DNA of 64,000 bases from the NCBI RefSeq assembly GCF_000336755.1, contig NZ_AOLK01000015.1, positions 63,022 to 127,021 of the forward strand, given 5' to 3'. The translations under genes were made by a program, and so were the position numbers. The notes under the pieces are model-generated. The model had not been told where the DNA came from, did not search any database, and worked only from the letters and a program-made list of their open reading frames with translations. Positions 26,576-35,704 of this stretch are shown here, in pieces. This DNA is from Haloferax elongans ATCC BAA-1513 (GTDB taxonomy: Archaea; Halobacteriota; Halobacteria; Halobacteriales; Haloferacaceae). How positions within the stretch are numbered: position 1 is the stretch's first letter; the number at the start of each line of letters is the position of its first letter.

Positions 26576-28669
26576 TTAAAGTTCGTCCGGGTCCACCGTC
26601 AGGCGCACGTCGACCGCTTTGACGCCGTCTGGGAGTGCGACGAGGGGGTTGATGTCGAGTTCGAGGATGGCCGGGAAGTCGGTGACCAACTGCGAGAGAC
26701 GCTGGATGGTCTCCGCGATGCCCTCGGTGTCGACGGGGTCGTTGCCGCGAGCGCCGCGGAGCATCGGTGCGGCGTCGATTTCCTTGGTCATCTCGTCGGC
26801 TTCGGACTCGGAGACGGGGGCGACGCGGAACGTCGTGTCTTCGAGAATCTCGACGAAGATACCGCCGAGACCGAACATCATGAGCGGGCCGAACTGCGGG
26901 TCGCGGTTCATGCCGACGATGGTCTCGACGCCGTTGTCGAGGTCGACCATCTCTTGGACCTGCACGCCGAGGATGTTGGCGTCTGGCTGGTAGTTCTTCG
27001 CTCGCGTGATGAGGTCCTCGTAGGCGTCGAAGACGTCCTCGTTTTCGACGCCAACCTTGACGCCGCCGATGTCGGACTTGTGGAGGATGTCCGGGCTGAC
27101 GATTTTCATGACGACGTTGCCGTCGATTTCCTCGGCGACTTCGAGGGCGTCGGCTGGGTCGTCGACGATTTCGCCGTGGGGCGTCTCGATGCCGTAGGCG
27201 TCGAGCAGTTCCATGGCCTCGACGCCGAGGCGGGTGTCGTCGCGCTCTTTGACGGATTCGAGAATCTCGCGGGCACGTTCTCGGTCCACGTCGAAGTCCG
27301 TCGGTTCGTCGTACTCACGCTGCTTGATGTCGGCGTACTGCGCGAGGGCTTCGAGACCGTCGACGGCGCGCGAGGGGTCGAAGTAGTTCGGAATTCCGGC
27401 GTCCTTCATCAGGTCCGAAGCTGGCTCGACGCGCTCGCCACCCATGAAACAGGCGGCGATTGGCTTTCCGTACTTCTCTTGGAGTTCGACGGTGTCCTCG
27501 GCGAGTTGTTCGTAGTCGAGGATGGCCGTCGGTGCTGTCAAAACGATTGCGCTGCCGACGTTCTCGTCGGAGAGCGCCACGTCGAGTGCGTCCTTGAACC
27601 GGGCGTTGTCGGCGTCGCCGACGATGTCGACCGGGTTGTAGATGTTGCCTTCCGGCGGGAGCGTCTCGGAGAACTGTTCGAGCGTCTCGTCGGTGAAGTC
27701 GGCCATTTCGAGGTCCGACTCGCCGATAGCGTCGGTCGTCATGACGCCAGGGCCACCGGCGTTCGTGATGACGGCGACGTCCTTGTTCTCGGGGAGTGGC
27801 TGGTGTTCGAGGACGCGTGCCGTGTCGAAGAGATGCTGGACGGAGTCGGCGCGGATGACGCCCGCCTGTTCGAGACCGGCCTCGTACGCGGCGTCGGAGC
27901 CGGCGATGGTGCCCGTGTGAGAGGACGCGGCCTGCGCACCGGCGTCGGTCTTCCCGGACTTCACGAGGACGATGGGCGTCTCTTTGGTCACCTCGCGGGC
28001 GGAGTCGATGAACTCGCGGCCCGCGCTGATGCCTTCGAGGTAGCCGATGACGACCTCGGTGTCGGGGTCGTCGTTCCACGCTTCGATGAAGTCGGCCTCG
28101 TCGAGGACGGCCTTGTTACCCAGCGAGACGATGTCCTTGAAGCCGATGTCTTCGTCGTTGGCCCAGTCGATGACGGCGGTGATGAACGCGCCAGACTGGC
28201 TCATGAAGGACATCTTGCCGTCGAGCGCCATGTCCGGGCCGAACGTCGCGTTCATACCGACGTCGGTGTTCATGATGCCCAGACTGTTGGGGCCGACGAC
28301 GTTCATGTCGTACTTCTCGGCGATGTCGCGGAGTTCCTGTTCGCGAGCAGCGCCTTCGCTTCCGGTCTCACCGAACCCGGCGGTGATGACCACGACGTTC
28401 TCGATGCCTGCTTCGCCCGCGGACTCCATCGCGGGGAGGACGACCTTCGGCGGAACGACGATGACAGCGACATCGGCGTCGGTCTCGCCGACGTCGCCGT
28501 AGCACTGCAGGCCGAACAGTTCGTCGTACTTGGGGTTGACCGGGACCACGTCGCCGTCGAAATCGGCGATGAGGTTGTCCATGATTGCCCGGCCGATGGC
28601 CCCGTCGCGCTCTGTCGCACCGACCACTGCGATGCGCGTCGGTGCGAACAACTCAGATAGATCTCCCAT
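26576..28669 (-). CDS. acd: Acetate-CoA ligase (ADP-forming), fused alpha-beta subunits
   Basis: ACD converts acetyl-CoA, ADP and phosphate to acetate, CoA and ATP, the archaeal route of acetate overflow and substrate-level ATP. The 697-residue protein has an alpha part with a CoA-binding Rossmann domain (LFAPTRIAVVGATERDGAIG, about 6-25) and succinyl-CoA synthetase-like domains; the catalytic His lies in the HTGTIAGSD segment near 255. The beta part (about 465-697) is an ATP-grasp domain opening with LDAYGIETPHGEIV and continuing VVMKIVSPDILHKSDIGGV, including the second conserved His. The ATG at 28669 is 28 bases from a TTTATC box. The antisense strand also holds a 698-codon open frame, a GC-bias artefact. 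Confidence 0.93.
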   Translation of the reverse strand: MGDLSELFAPTRIAVVGATERDGAIGRAIMDNLIADFDGDVVPVNPKYDELFGLQCYGDVGETDADVAVIVVPPKVVLPAMESAGEAGIENVVVITAGFGETGSEGAAREQELRDIAEKYDMNVVGPNSLGIMNTDVGMNATFGPDMALDGKMSFMSQSGAFITAVIDWANDEDIGFKDIVSLGNKAVLDEADFIEAWNDDPDTEVVIGYLEGISAGREFIDSAREVTKETPIVLVKSGKTDAGAQAASSHTGTIAGSDAAYEAGLEQAGVIRADSVQHLFDTARVLEHQPLPENKDVAVITNAGGPGVMTTDAIGESDLEMADFTDETLEQFSETLPPEGNIYNPVDIVGDADNARFKDALDVALSDENVGSAIVLTAPTAILDYEQLAEDTVELQEKYGKPIAACFMGGERVEPASDLMKDAGIPNYFDPSRAVDGLEALAQYADIKQREYDEPTDFDVDRERAREILESVKERDDTRLGVEAMELLDAYGIETPHGEIVDDPADALEVAEEIDGNVVMKIVSPDILHKSDIGGVKVGVENEDVFDAYEDLITRAKNYQPDANILGVQVQEMVDLDNGVETIVGMNRDPQFGPLMMFGLGGIFVEILEDTTFRVAPVSESEADEMTKEIDAAPMLRGARGNDPVDTEGIAETIQRLSQLVTDFPAILELDINPLVALPDGVKAVDVRLTVDPDEL

Positions 28670-28694
28670 CACGTGCAGATACCCAGCTTTGCTT

Positions 28695-28700
28695 GATAAA
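28695..28700 (-). promoter_or_regulatory. TATA-like box for acd
   Basis: TTTATC is centred 28 bases before the ATG at 28669. It excludes a longer reading frame that starts upstream of the box. Confidence 0.55.
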
Positions 28701-28873
28701 TTCGGTGGTGTGGGCCGTCTCACGGCCTTTGGTGGCACTCTACAGTGCCGCAATTAATCGGGAAGATTGCTGATTAATGAGGAGCAATTCGAGGAGGAAT
28801 ATCCTTCGATTCGTCGCAACTCGAAGCCGTCTGCCCCCGAACCGATATACGTGTGTCCAGAAAATGGCGGGGT

Positions 28874-29140
28874 ATGTCGTCCTCCACTGATAGGACACCG
28901 CTCCACCAGACGACCGGTGCGAAAATTAGCATCGCCGTCTTTCTGCTCTTGACGTTCATCTACGCGATTGTCATCGCACAGCAGATACTCCTCTGGGTGT
29001 TTCTCGCCCTCGGAGTCGTCGTACTGTGGTACGCCGCGCGCCTCGTCATCGCGTTCGAGCAAATCGCGAGACACCTCGGCGAAATCGCGGCAGCACAGTC
29101 GGACGCGACCACGGCGCCCGACGACACAGGAGAAGATTAA
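28874..29140 (+). CDS. Small two-helix membrane protein (88 aa)
   Basis: The start MSSSTDRTPLHQTTGA is followed by two adjacent hydrophobic helices (about 17-37 and 41-60), then an amphipathic segment LVIAFEQIARHLGEIAAAQ and an acidic tail DDTGED. No family is recognised. It stands alone between acd and the channel-like gene. An in-frame start at 28853 (GTG) would add seven residues. Confidence 0.65.
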   Translation: MSSSTDRTPLHQTTGAKISIAVFLLLTFIYAIVIAQQILLWVFLALGVVVLWYAARLVIAFEQIARHLGEIAAAQSDATTAPDDTGED

Positions 29141-29282
29141 TTCCGACGACTGGGTGTCGAACTGAGAGACGTTCCTGCGGTCGAGTCACTCTATCCGACG
29201 AGAGAGTCTCAAGCCCAAGACTGCCGTTCGTCCCGATTCCCCCGAATATCGAAAAATTCGGAGCGTACGGATTAGTAGAGTG

Positions 29283-29289
29283 TTTTATA
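29283..29289 (+). promoter_or_regulatory. Candidate TATA box for the channel-like gene
   Basis: TTTTATA lies 53-59 bases before the ATG at 29342, implying a leader of about 30 bases, with AGGT upstream of the start codon. Confidence 0.35.
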
Positions 29290-29341
29290 CAAAGTCACTG
29301 ACCCCTAACTAATCCATCTGAGGTCGTATCATCCGGTGGCT

Positions 29342-30094
29342 ATGTACGTCCTACAAGTCACAATTCCAGATACAATCACCGAGGTCGTAAACTCAGCACT
29401 GGCGTTCACGCCGCGTCTCGTCGGCGCAGTTATCGTCCTGCTCATTGGGTGGTTCCTCGGGCAGATTGCCGCGAGTCTCATCACGCGCCTCGCAGACCGC
29501 ATTCAGATAGACAAGGCCGTCCTCGAAACCCCGGTCGGAAAGATTCTTGGCGGCACAGAGAAGGCCGTCTCGAAGTCCTTCGGAACGCTCGGGAAGTGGT
29601 TCGTCTACGCCGTCGCCACGCTCGCCGCGGCGAACGTACTGGCGATAGACCTGCTCTCTGAGTGGGTCGCGACCGCCGTCTCCTACGCGCCGTCGTTCGT
29701 CGCCGGGCTGTTGGTCATCGTTCTCGGGTTCGTCGTCGCCGACTTCATCGGTGACGCCATCATGCGCACCCGCGCGGCGACCGAGACCTCGTACACGAGC
29801 TTCTTCGCCATTGGGACGCGGATGTTCCTGTACTTCACCGCCGTCGTCATCGGCCTGAGCACGATGGGTATCGACGTGGCCATCCTGTTCACCATCGCCC
29901 AGGCGTTCGCGTGGGGCCTCGCCGCCGCGCTCGCTATCGGTGTCGGTGGTGCAGTCGCCTTCGGAGCCCGCGACTACGTCGCTGCCAACGTCGAGCGCTG
30001 GATGGGTTCGGCACGCAACGTCGCGGCCTCGCCGGTCTCGCCGATGGGCAGTGACTCCGACTCACCGGAAGGTGCGTCGGCGGCCGACGACTGA
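29342..30094 (+). CDS. Conserved TM-helix repeat protein, mechanosensitive-channel related
   Basis: This 250-residue membrane protein has four to five helices. Two copies of the TM_helix repeat found in bacterial MscS-like proteins are visible: GAVIVLLIGWFLGQIAASL (about 29-47) and FVAGLLVIVLGFVVADFIGD (about 119-138), and a further pair ends in GLAAALAIGVGGAVAFGARD. The beta domain of true MscS channels is missing. The C-terminus is Ser/Pro/Asp-rich and soluble. A role in osmotic response is only suggested by the family. Confidence 0.75.
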   Translation: MYVLQVTIPDTITEVVNSALAFTPRLVGAVIVLLIGWFLGQIAASLITRLADRIQIDKAVLETPVGKILGGTEKAVSKSFGTLGKWFVYAVATLAAANVLAIDLLSEWVATAVSYAPSFVAGLLVIVLGFVVADFIGDAIMRTRAATETSYTSFFAIGTRMFLYFTAVVIGLSTMGIDVAILFTIAQAFAWGLAAALAIGVGGAVAFGARDYVAANVERWMGSARNVAASPVSPMGSDSDSPEGASAADD

Positions 30095-30326
30095 GCGAGC
30101 CTCCGAACCGAACACTGTTTTTGTCGCTCCTTCGCACCGAGCTGTGCCTCTCACGAGTCGTCTCCCGAGGGCATCGAACTGAGCGCCAGATGGAACCCAG
30201 ATTCTGAACAAATATCATATACCATATACAATCTCTCGCCTCGATTTTAGGCCAGACGAAACTACAATCGCACGTTTTTGCCGCTTTCACAGTTTAGGCC
30301 CGCCAAAATCTATCTGTAATATGATA

Positions 30327-30334
30327 ATATTTAT
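30327..30334 (+). promoter_or_regulatory. TATA box for the ZIP transporter
   Basis: ATATTTAT is centred 28 bases before the ATG at 30359, so the transcript is likely leaderless from that codon and not from the GTG at 30353. A tandem CATATAC pair lies about 100 bases further upstream (30216-30229). Nothing else is apparent in the 30095-30358 spacer. Confidence 0.55.
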
Positions 30335-30358
30335 CGGCACCCAACTGGTAGTGTGAGT

Positions 30359-31156
30359 ATGGACCCATTTGCCGCTCTCGTCTTCGTGTTTGTTGCTGGT
30401 CTCATCACGGCTATCGCGACTGGTCTGGGAGCGTTGCCGTTCTTCTTCGTCTCGGACGTGAGCGACCGCTGGAACGTCGCCCTTTGGGGCGTCGCGTCGG
30501 GAATTATGGTGTCTGCGTCGGTGTTCGGACTCATCTTCGAAGGACTCGCCAACGGCACGCCACTGCAACTGGGAATCGGGTTACTGGCCGGCGTCGTCCT
30601 CGTCGTGGTCGCCCACTACGTCATTGAGGGTGCCGAGGTCAACCCGAAGAACTACGAGGAGGCTGACTTCCGAAAACTGGTGATGATTCTCGGCATCCTC
30701 ACTGTCCACAGTTTCCCCGAGGGCGTCGCCGTCGGCGTCTCCTTCGCTGACCTCGGATTAGAAGGTGGATTCGAAGTCTTCGGGCTCGCCGTCCCGCTGC
30801 TCGCGGTGTTCATGACTATCGCCATCTCCATCCACAACATCCCCGAGGGGCTGGCTATCTCCATCCCGCTTCGGTCGATGAACGTCCCGAACTGGAAGCT
30901 CGTCTGGTGGGCAATCTTCTCCAGCCTGCCGCAACCAATCGGCGCGGTCATCGCGTTTTACTTCGTCCGCATCGCCCGTGAGTTCCTCCCCTTCGGATTC
31001 GGCTTCGCGGCGGGCGCGATGGTGTTTCTCGTCCTCACCGAGTTCATCCCCGAGGCGCTGGAACTCGGCGAACACCTCCCTCGCGGTGGGAAGGCAGAAC
31101 TCCTCGCTGGCCTCGCTGCCGGATTCGCGGTGATGGTCCCGCTGGCGTTCATCTAG
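30359..31156 (+). CDS. ZIP family divalent metal transporter
   Basis: The 265-residue transporter imports zinc or related divalent cations into the cytosol. Eight helices are predicted. The two metal-site motifs are complete: HSFPEG (117-122) in helix 4 and HNIPEG (159-164) in helix 5, which form the binuclear M1/M2 centre. It resembles the GufA/ZupT branch. No regulator gene is adjacent; a sharp, AT-rich promoter region could hold a metal-dependent operator, though none is obvious. Confidence 0.9.
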   Translation: MDPFAALVFVFVAGLITAIATGLGALPFFFVSDVSDRWNVALWGVASGIMVSASVFGLIFEGLANGTPLQLGIGLLAGVVLVVVAHYVIEGAEVNPKNYEEADFRKLVMILGILTVHSFPEGVAVGVSFADLGLEGGFEVFGLAVPLLAVFMTIAISIHNIPEGLAISIPLRSMNVPNWKLVWWAIFSSLPQPIGAVIAFYFVRIAREFLPFGFGFAAGAMVFLVLTEFIPEALELGEHLPRGGKAELLAGLAAGFAVMVPLAFI

Positions 31157-31293
31157 ACTGCCTCTCTCTTCTTCGTATCCCTCACCTCTGACCGCACCAG
31201 TAGCGTCTCGACTACCGGAATCCCTCGCTTCTCCACTGCGTCTCGCTCCCCGCGAAAAGAATCGCTGCAAAAACGGCTGCTTCGACTCGTCGC

Positions 31294-31578
31294 TTAGTGC
31301 GAGTGACCGAGCGCGTCGGCGAGGGCGACGCCGAACCGCTCTTCGAACAGGTCTTCCATCGTGTCGTTGATTGCGGCGATGTCGCTCGCAACCTCACCTT
31401 CGCTGTGGTGGGCGACGACGTGTGCCTGCTGTGCGAACGCCTGGACGAGAACGTCGGCGACGACGTCCGTGGGCTCTTCGCCCTGCTCCGCGAAGATGTC
31501 GACGAGACCTTCTGGGAGTTCGATTTCTTCGGAGTCACCGCTCGGTCCTTCGATGGTGTACGTCTCAGTATCGACCAT
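31294..31578 (-). CDS. Small acidic haloarchaeal protein (94 aa)
   Basis: The protein starts MVDTETYTIEGPSGDSEEIE and is mostly helical after residue 20, with a His-rich centre (AHVVAHHSEGEV) and C-terminus ALGHSH. No characterised family is recognised. A TTAA box about 27 bases upstream of the ATG supports the start. It lies downstream of the ABC exporter on the same strand but 120 bases away, so it is probably separate. The 31157-31293 spacer shows only convergent gene ends. Confidence 0.7.
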   Translation of the reverse strand: MVDTETYTIEGPSGDSEEIELPEGLVDIFAEQGEEPTDVVADVLVQAFAQQAHVVAHHSEGEVASDIAAINDTMEDLFEERFGVALADALGHSH

Positions 31579-31701
31579 GCCCCCACGTGGGAGCGGCCGT
31601 GGGTTAAGGCTTGAGTTTGCGGGCGTCGGCGGTGCCCTCGCGTGAGGGCGTTGGTCGCCCGCAGTCGGTCTGTGTCTCCCGCAGTCCGCCTGTGTTTCCC
31701 T

Positions 31702-32457
31702 TCAGTCAGTCTGCGGAATCACCAGCGTCCCCGCGACGAAGAAGGCCACAGAGAGCGCGGCGAGGATGCCGAGATTGGTCGTCCACTCTCCGCCCGAGTA
31801 CGTCAGGGCTCGCACACCGCGCGCGAAGAACGTCAGCGGCGAGAGATTCAGTGCCGGAACGAACCACGCCGGGAGCAAGTCGGGCGTGACGAACGTCTCG
31901 GAGAGGAACAACAGGGGAAGCGCGATAGCGTTCGACGCGGCGATGACGCCGTCTTGGGAGTCGGCGAGGCTCCCGATGATAGCTCCGAGGCCACAGAAGA
32001 GCGTGACGCCGAGCGCGACGAACGGAATCACCGCGAGCGTTGCGGCCGACACGGGAATCGACGCACCCGTCACAAGTACCGAGAGACCGAGGAGCAACAA
32101 GGCAGCAAGGCCGATGACGACGACGTTGACGAGCGAGTGGGCGAGCAGCCACTCCGCACGTGTGAGCGGGGTCGTCGCCAACTTCTCGAATCGGTTGCCG
32201 TCGCGGTGGCGGGCGATGGTACTACCGACCCGCGACAGCGGCGTGAAGAGCACGACGACGGCGAGATAGCCCGCGATGTAGTACTCTTTCGGCTCGGCGA
32301 AGAGGCCGCCACCGGTCGGTTGGGTCTGCACCAGCGCGCCGAAGATGACGACGATGATGGCGGGGAAGAAGAACGTGAAGAACACGGCCGTTCGCCGCCG
32401 GAGGAACGAGTGCCACGAGGCGACGAACTCCGAGGCGACGCGGGTGAGGGCGCTCAT
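31702..32457 (-). CDS. ABC-2 type transporter permease
   Basis: The 251-residue membrane protein has six helices: one at about 23-43, then five between 65 and 250. The ABC-2 signature region ASIPVSAATLAVIPFVALG and the later SETFVTPDLLPAWFVPALNLSPL, a re-entrant loop before the last helix, match DrrB/NodJ-like exporters. It overlaps the ATPase gene by four bases and works with it as a two-gene exporter, so two copies of each chain are expected. The substrate is unknown; drugs, lipids or peptides are typical. Confidence 0.88.
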   Translation of the reverse strand: MSALTRVASEFVASWHSFLRRRTAVFFTFFFPAIIVVIFGALVQTQPTGGGLFAEPKEYYIAGYLAVVVLFTPLSRVGSTIARHRDGNRFEKLATTPLTRAEWLLAHSLVNVVVIGLAALLLLGLSVLVTGASIPVSAATLAVIPFVALGVTLFCGLGAIIGSLADSQDGVIAASNAIALPLLFLSETFVTPDLLPAWFVPALNLSPLTFFARGVRALTYSGGEWTTNLGILAALSVAFFVAGTLVIPQTD

Positions 32458-33395
32458 TGGCTCCCTCCTGCGACCGCGGCGGCGGTCGGTCTGGCACCCT
32501 CGAACTGCTCGCCGGTAAGCGAGAGGTACACCTCTTCGAGGCCGGGCTGTTTCCAGACGAGCGATTCGTAGACGATACCGGCGTCGTCGAGCGCGGAGAC
32601 GGTCGTACCAATCTCACGCGGGCCGACGCCGTAGACGGTGACTCCTTCAGCGGTCACTTCAGCAGCGAGCGACGCGGGGAGCGACACGTCGTCGAGAGAA
32701 ATCGAATCGGCAGTCTGCACCACGAGCCTGTTTTCGCCGCCGTGTTCGGCCACGAGGTCGTCGGGGTGGCCGACCGTGACCAACTGGCCTTCGTTGAGCA
32801 GGCCGACGCGGTCGGCGAGTCGTTCGACTTCGGCCATCGAGTGGCTCGTGAGGAAGACCGTCGTTCCGCGTGCTGCGAGGTCGTCGATGAGCGACCACAG
32901 GGACCGCCGCCCGGCAGGGTCGATGCCGGTCGTCGGCTCGTCCAAAAAGAGCACGTCAGGGTCGTTCGCTAGCGTGAGCGCGATGCAGGCGCGGCGCTGC
33001 TGGCCACCTGAGAGGTTCTCGTACCACGTGTCGGCGGCGTCCGCGAGACCGACATCTGAGAGGAGTTCGTCGGGGTCGCGCGCGTCGTCGTAGAGTCCGG
33101 CGTAGTAGGCGACGAGTTCGCGCGCCGTCAACCGACCGGCTGGTGTGAAGTCCTGCGGGAGCAGTCCGAGTCGCTGGCGGTCCACGCTCGTCGGGTCGCT
33201 GCCGAGGACAGATGCAGACCCCGAATCGGGCGTCGTCGTGCCTGTGAGCGCGCGGACGAGCGTCGTCTTCCCCGCGCCGTTCGGGCCGATGAGACCGAAG
33301 ACCTCACCTTCGGCGACAGAGAGCGAGACGCCCGACAGCGCCTCCACGTCTCCGTAGGATTTCCTGAGGTCGTCGGCGACGAGTACCTCGTTCAT
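32454..33395 (-). CDS. ABC transporter ATP-binding protein (DrrA/CcmA type)
   Basis: The 313-residue ATPase has Walker A GPNGAGKTTLV (about 36-46), the signature LSGGQQRR (about 134-141), Walker B DVLFLDEPTTGID and the H-loop FLTSHSMAEVE. About 90 C-terminal residues form the DUF4162-like domain of drug-export ATPases. I start it at MNEVLVADDLRKSYG because upstream in-frame residues are not part of the domain. It drives the permease encoded four bases in overlap. Confidence 0.92.
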   Translation of the reverse strand: MNEVLVADDLRKSYGDVEALSGVSLSVAEGEVFGLIGPNGAGKTTLVRALTGTTTPDSGSASVLGSDPTSVDRQRLGLLPQDFTPAGRLTARELVAYYAGLYDDARDPDELLSDVGLADAADTWYENLSGGQQRRACIALTLANDPDVLFLDEPTTGIDPAGRRSLWSLIDDLAARGTTVFLTSHSMAEVERLADRVGLLNEGQLVTVGHPDDLVAEHGGENRLVVQTADSISLDDVSLPASLAAEVTAEGVTVYGVGPREIGTTVSALDDAGIVYESLVWKQPGLEEVYLSLTGEQFEGARPTAAAVAGGSQ

Positions 33396-33506
33396 GTCGT
33401 ATCGGACGGACGCGTCGGGTGGTAAGGGATTCGGAATCAACGCTCGATTCGACGGCCATCGACAGCGTTCGCCCGGAGTGCTGAGTCGGCTTCCTGTGGC
33501 CTGAAA

Positions 33507-34505
33507 CTACGCGTCGCCGTCGACGTTGACGCGCCGCCCGGTCGTCGACGACTCGTAGGCCGCCTCTGTCAGCGCCGTCACGTAGAGTCCATCGGTCGCG
33601 GGAATCGCGAGGACAGCCTCGTCGCGTGCGGCGTCGACGAAATTTCGGAGTTTCTTCCGCGTCAACGTCTCGAAGTCGGGTTCGTCCGGTGTCGCCCGGT
33701 ACGTGACGTTTCCTTCCGTCACTTCGATGGTCTCGCCGTCGAACGTGACCATCCCTTCGGTGCCAATGATTCTGAGCGATTCGCCGGGTTCGGGGATACT
33801 CGACCCTTCTCCCGAGACGGCGATGCTGGCGGTGAGACTCGCGCCGTCTCTGTCGAGGACGGCCGCCAGCGCCGAGTTCACGTCCACGTCGTACCCGCGG
33901 TGGTCGACTGCGGCCGAGACGGTGACTGGCTTCGACCGCGTTACCCAGAGCACCGCATCGAGCAGGTGCGACCCGGAGTCGTACAACTGACCCCCGCCGG
34001 ACAGTGAGGGGTCGCTGCGCCACTCGTTTTCAGTCCACTGAATCCACTCCTGTTCGAGGTGGCAGACGACCATGTGCGGGTCGCCGATTCGCCCGGAGTC
34101 GACGATGCGCCGGAGTTCGACGTACCGCGGGTCGAAGTGTCGTTGGTAGCCGACAGCGAGCGTGAGTCCTTCTGCGTCGGCGCGGTCGATGAGCACCCGA
34201 GCACCGGCGAGGTCCGTCACCATCGGCTTTTCCAGATGGACGTGGACCCCGGCTTCGAGCGCCGCGAGCGCCTGGTCGAAGTGCTCTGTGTGGGGTGATG
34301 CGATTGTCACGGCGTCGAGAAACTCCCCGTCGAGAAGCTCTTCGACCGTCTCGTAGACGGGGACGTCGAACTCGTCTGCGAACTGCTCGCGTGCATCGTC
34401 GTTCGGGTCGACCCCGGCGACGATACTCACGCCATCCATCTCGTCGAGGAGGCGGCATTCTACAAGTCCGAGTGTCCCGACTCCGACACCTGCGACTCTA
34501 AACAT
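33507..34505 (-). CDS. Gfo/Idh/MocA family NAD(P)-dependent oxidoreductase
   Basis: This 332-residue cytosolic enzyme begins with a Rossmann motif (VAGVGVGTLGLVECRLL, 4-20), then the conserved LEKPMVTDL (about 93-101) whose Lys is catalytic in the family, and GGQLYDSGSHLLDAVLWVT (about 172-190) with the likely proton-relay Asp/His. Members oxidise or reduce sugars, inositols or related polyols; the substrate is unclear. It is divergent from an aldo/keto reductase; the 146-bp space between them holds two inverted repeats that might be a shared operator. Confidence 0.88.
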   Translation of the reverse strand: MFRVAGVGVGTLGLVECRLLDEMDGVSIVAGVDPNDDAREQFADEFDVPVYETVEELLDGEFLDAVTIASPHTEHFDQALAALEAGVHVHLEKPMVTDLAGARVLIDRADAEGLTLAVGYQRHFDPRYVELRRIVDSGRIGDPHMVVCHLEQEWIQWTENEWRSDPSLSGGGQLYDSGSHLLDAVLWVTRSKPVTVSAAVDHRGYDVDVNSALAAVLDRDGASLTASIAVSGEGSSIPEPGESLRIIGTEGMVTFDGETIEVTEGNVTYRATPDEPDFETLTRKKLRNFVDAARDEAVLAIPATDGLYVTALTEAAYESSTTGRRVNVDGDA

Positions 34506-34560
34506 ACCTTACATGTCGTCGGGAGGACGCAAAAGCGTGCGGGGGAGTCCCACACTTGAC

Positions 34561-34596
34561 GTTCGAGTCGAACACACTGGTCGTTCGGTTCGAACC
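34561..34596. promoter_or_regulatory. Two inverted repeats between divergent oxidoreductase genes
   Basis: GTTCGAGTCGAAC (34561-34573) and GGTTCGAACC (34587-34596) share the TTCGA core and have centres about 24-25 bases apart, roughly two helical turns. This looks like a repressor operator for one or both divergent genes. No regulator is next to it. Confidence 0.3.
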
Positions 34597-34651
34597 CGCG
34601 TCACTCGCCGCAACTTCCACCCTTTAGTCGCCGGACACCGTGACGTCTGGT

Positions 34652-35674
34652 ATGAGCCTCGACTATCGACGACTCGGTTCAACCGGGACGCGCGTCTCCG
34701 AACTCTGTTTCGGCACGTGGCGCTTCGGTCGCCAGACGGGTGGCGTACTGGAAACAGACGAAGAAGACGCACACGAACTCCTCGACACGTTCGAAGAACT
34801 CGGTGGGAACTTCATCGACACGGCGAACGTCTACGGCTCCGTCAACGGGACCTCAGAGGAATACATCGGCAACTGGCTCGCCGAGCGCGACCGCGAAAAC
34901 TACGTCGTCGCCTCGAAGGTGTACTTCCCCTTCGACGAGGATAACCCGAACGGGCGCGGTCTCTCACGGACGCACATCCGCAACCAAATCGAGGGGACGC
35001 TCGACCGCCTCGGAACGGATTACCTCGACCTCTACTACATCCACCGCTGGGACGACGAGACGCCAATCGAGGAGACACTCCAGACGCTGAACGCGCTCGT
35101 CGAGGAGGGGAAAGTGAACTACCTCGGTGCCTCGACGATGGCGTCGTGGCAACTCACGAAGGCGCTCTGGAAGTCCGACGTCAACGACTACGCCCGGTTC
35201 GACGTGACCCAGCCGCTGTTCCACGCGGGCTACTACGAGGACGTGGAAGACTACCTCGACGTGTGTGAGGACCAGGAACTCGCCATCTGCCCGTATTCGC
35301 CGCTTGCGGGTGGCTTCCTGACGGGGAAGTACGAGCGCGCCGACCCGGACGACCCCTCGCAGTACGTCGCTCCCGACGGCGCACGCGGGTCGTTCGACGA
35401 CCGATTCGAGCAGTTCTACGTCTCCGAGCGCGGGTGGCACATCCTCGATGAGATTCGCGCCGTCGCAGACGAGGTGGACGCGAGTCCCGCACAGGTCGCC
35501 CTGCGCTGGCTGATGGAGTACCCGGACGCGACCGTCGTGCCCATCATCGGCGCGCGGACGCCTGAGCAACTCCGTGAGAACGTCGGTGCCGCCGACGTCG
35601 ACCTCTCGGATGACCAGTGGCAGCGCATCATGAACGCCCGGTACGACGAAGACGGTCGGCGCTGGGGGCACTGA
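34652..35674 (+). CDS. Aldo/keto reductase (voltage-gated K-channel beta-like branch)
   Basis: The 340-residue TIM-barrel NADPH enzyme has the catalytic tetrad Asp56 (NFIDTANVYG), Tyr61, Lys89 (VASKVYF) and His131 (YYIHRWD). The insertion after Lys89 (FPFDEDNPNGRGLSRTHIRN) and the C-terminal VPIIGARTPEQLRENVGA fit the YajO/AKR11-13-like branch acting on aldehydes or sugars. The ATG is preceded by CTTTAGTC at 28 bases, so it is likely leaderless. An in-frame GTG at 34640 would add four residues. Confidence 0.9.
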   Translation: MSLDYRRLGSTGTRVSELCFGTWRFGRQTGGVLETDEEDAHELLDTFEELGGNFIDTANVYGSVNGTSEEYIGNWLAERDRENYVVASKVYFPFDEDNPNGRGLSRTHIRNQIEGTLDRLGTDYLDLYYIHRWDDETPIEETLQTLNALVEEGKVNYLGASTMASWQLTKALWKSDVNDYARFDVTQPLFHAGYYEDVEDYLDVCEDQELAICPYSPLAGGFLTGKYERADPDDPSQYVAPDGARGSFDDRFEQFYVSERGWHILDEIRAVADEVDASPAQVALRWLMEYPDATVVPIIGARTPEQLRENVGAADVDLSDDQWQRIMNARYDEDGRRWGH

Positions 35675-35704
35675 CGTAACGTCGCTGGCTGCGGCGCTCC
35701 CCTT

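Noticed and set aside
26564-28660. A 698-codon open frame on the plus strand opposite acd
   Set aside because: Its sequence is low in complexity (Val/Asp/Arg/Gly) and is the mirror of acd codon bias; acd has a promoter, motifs and family length.
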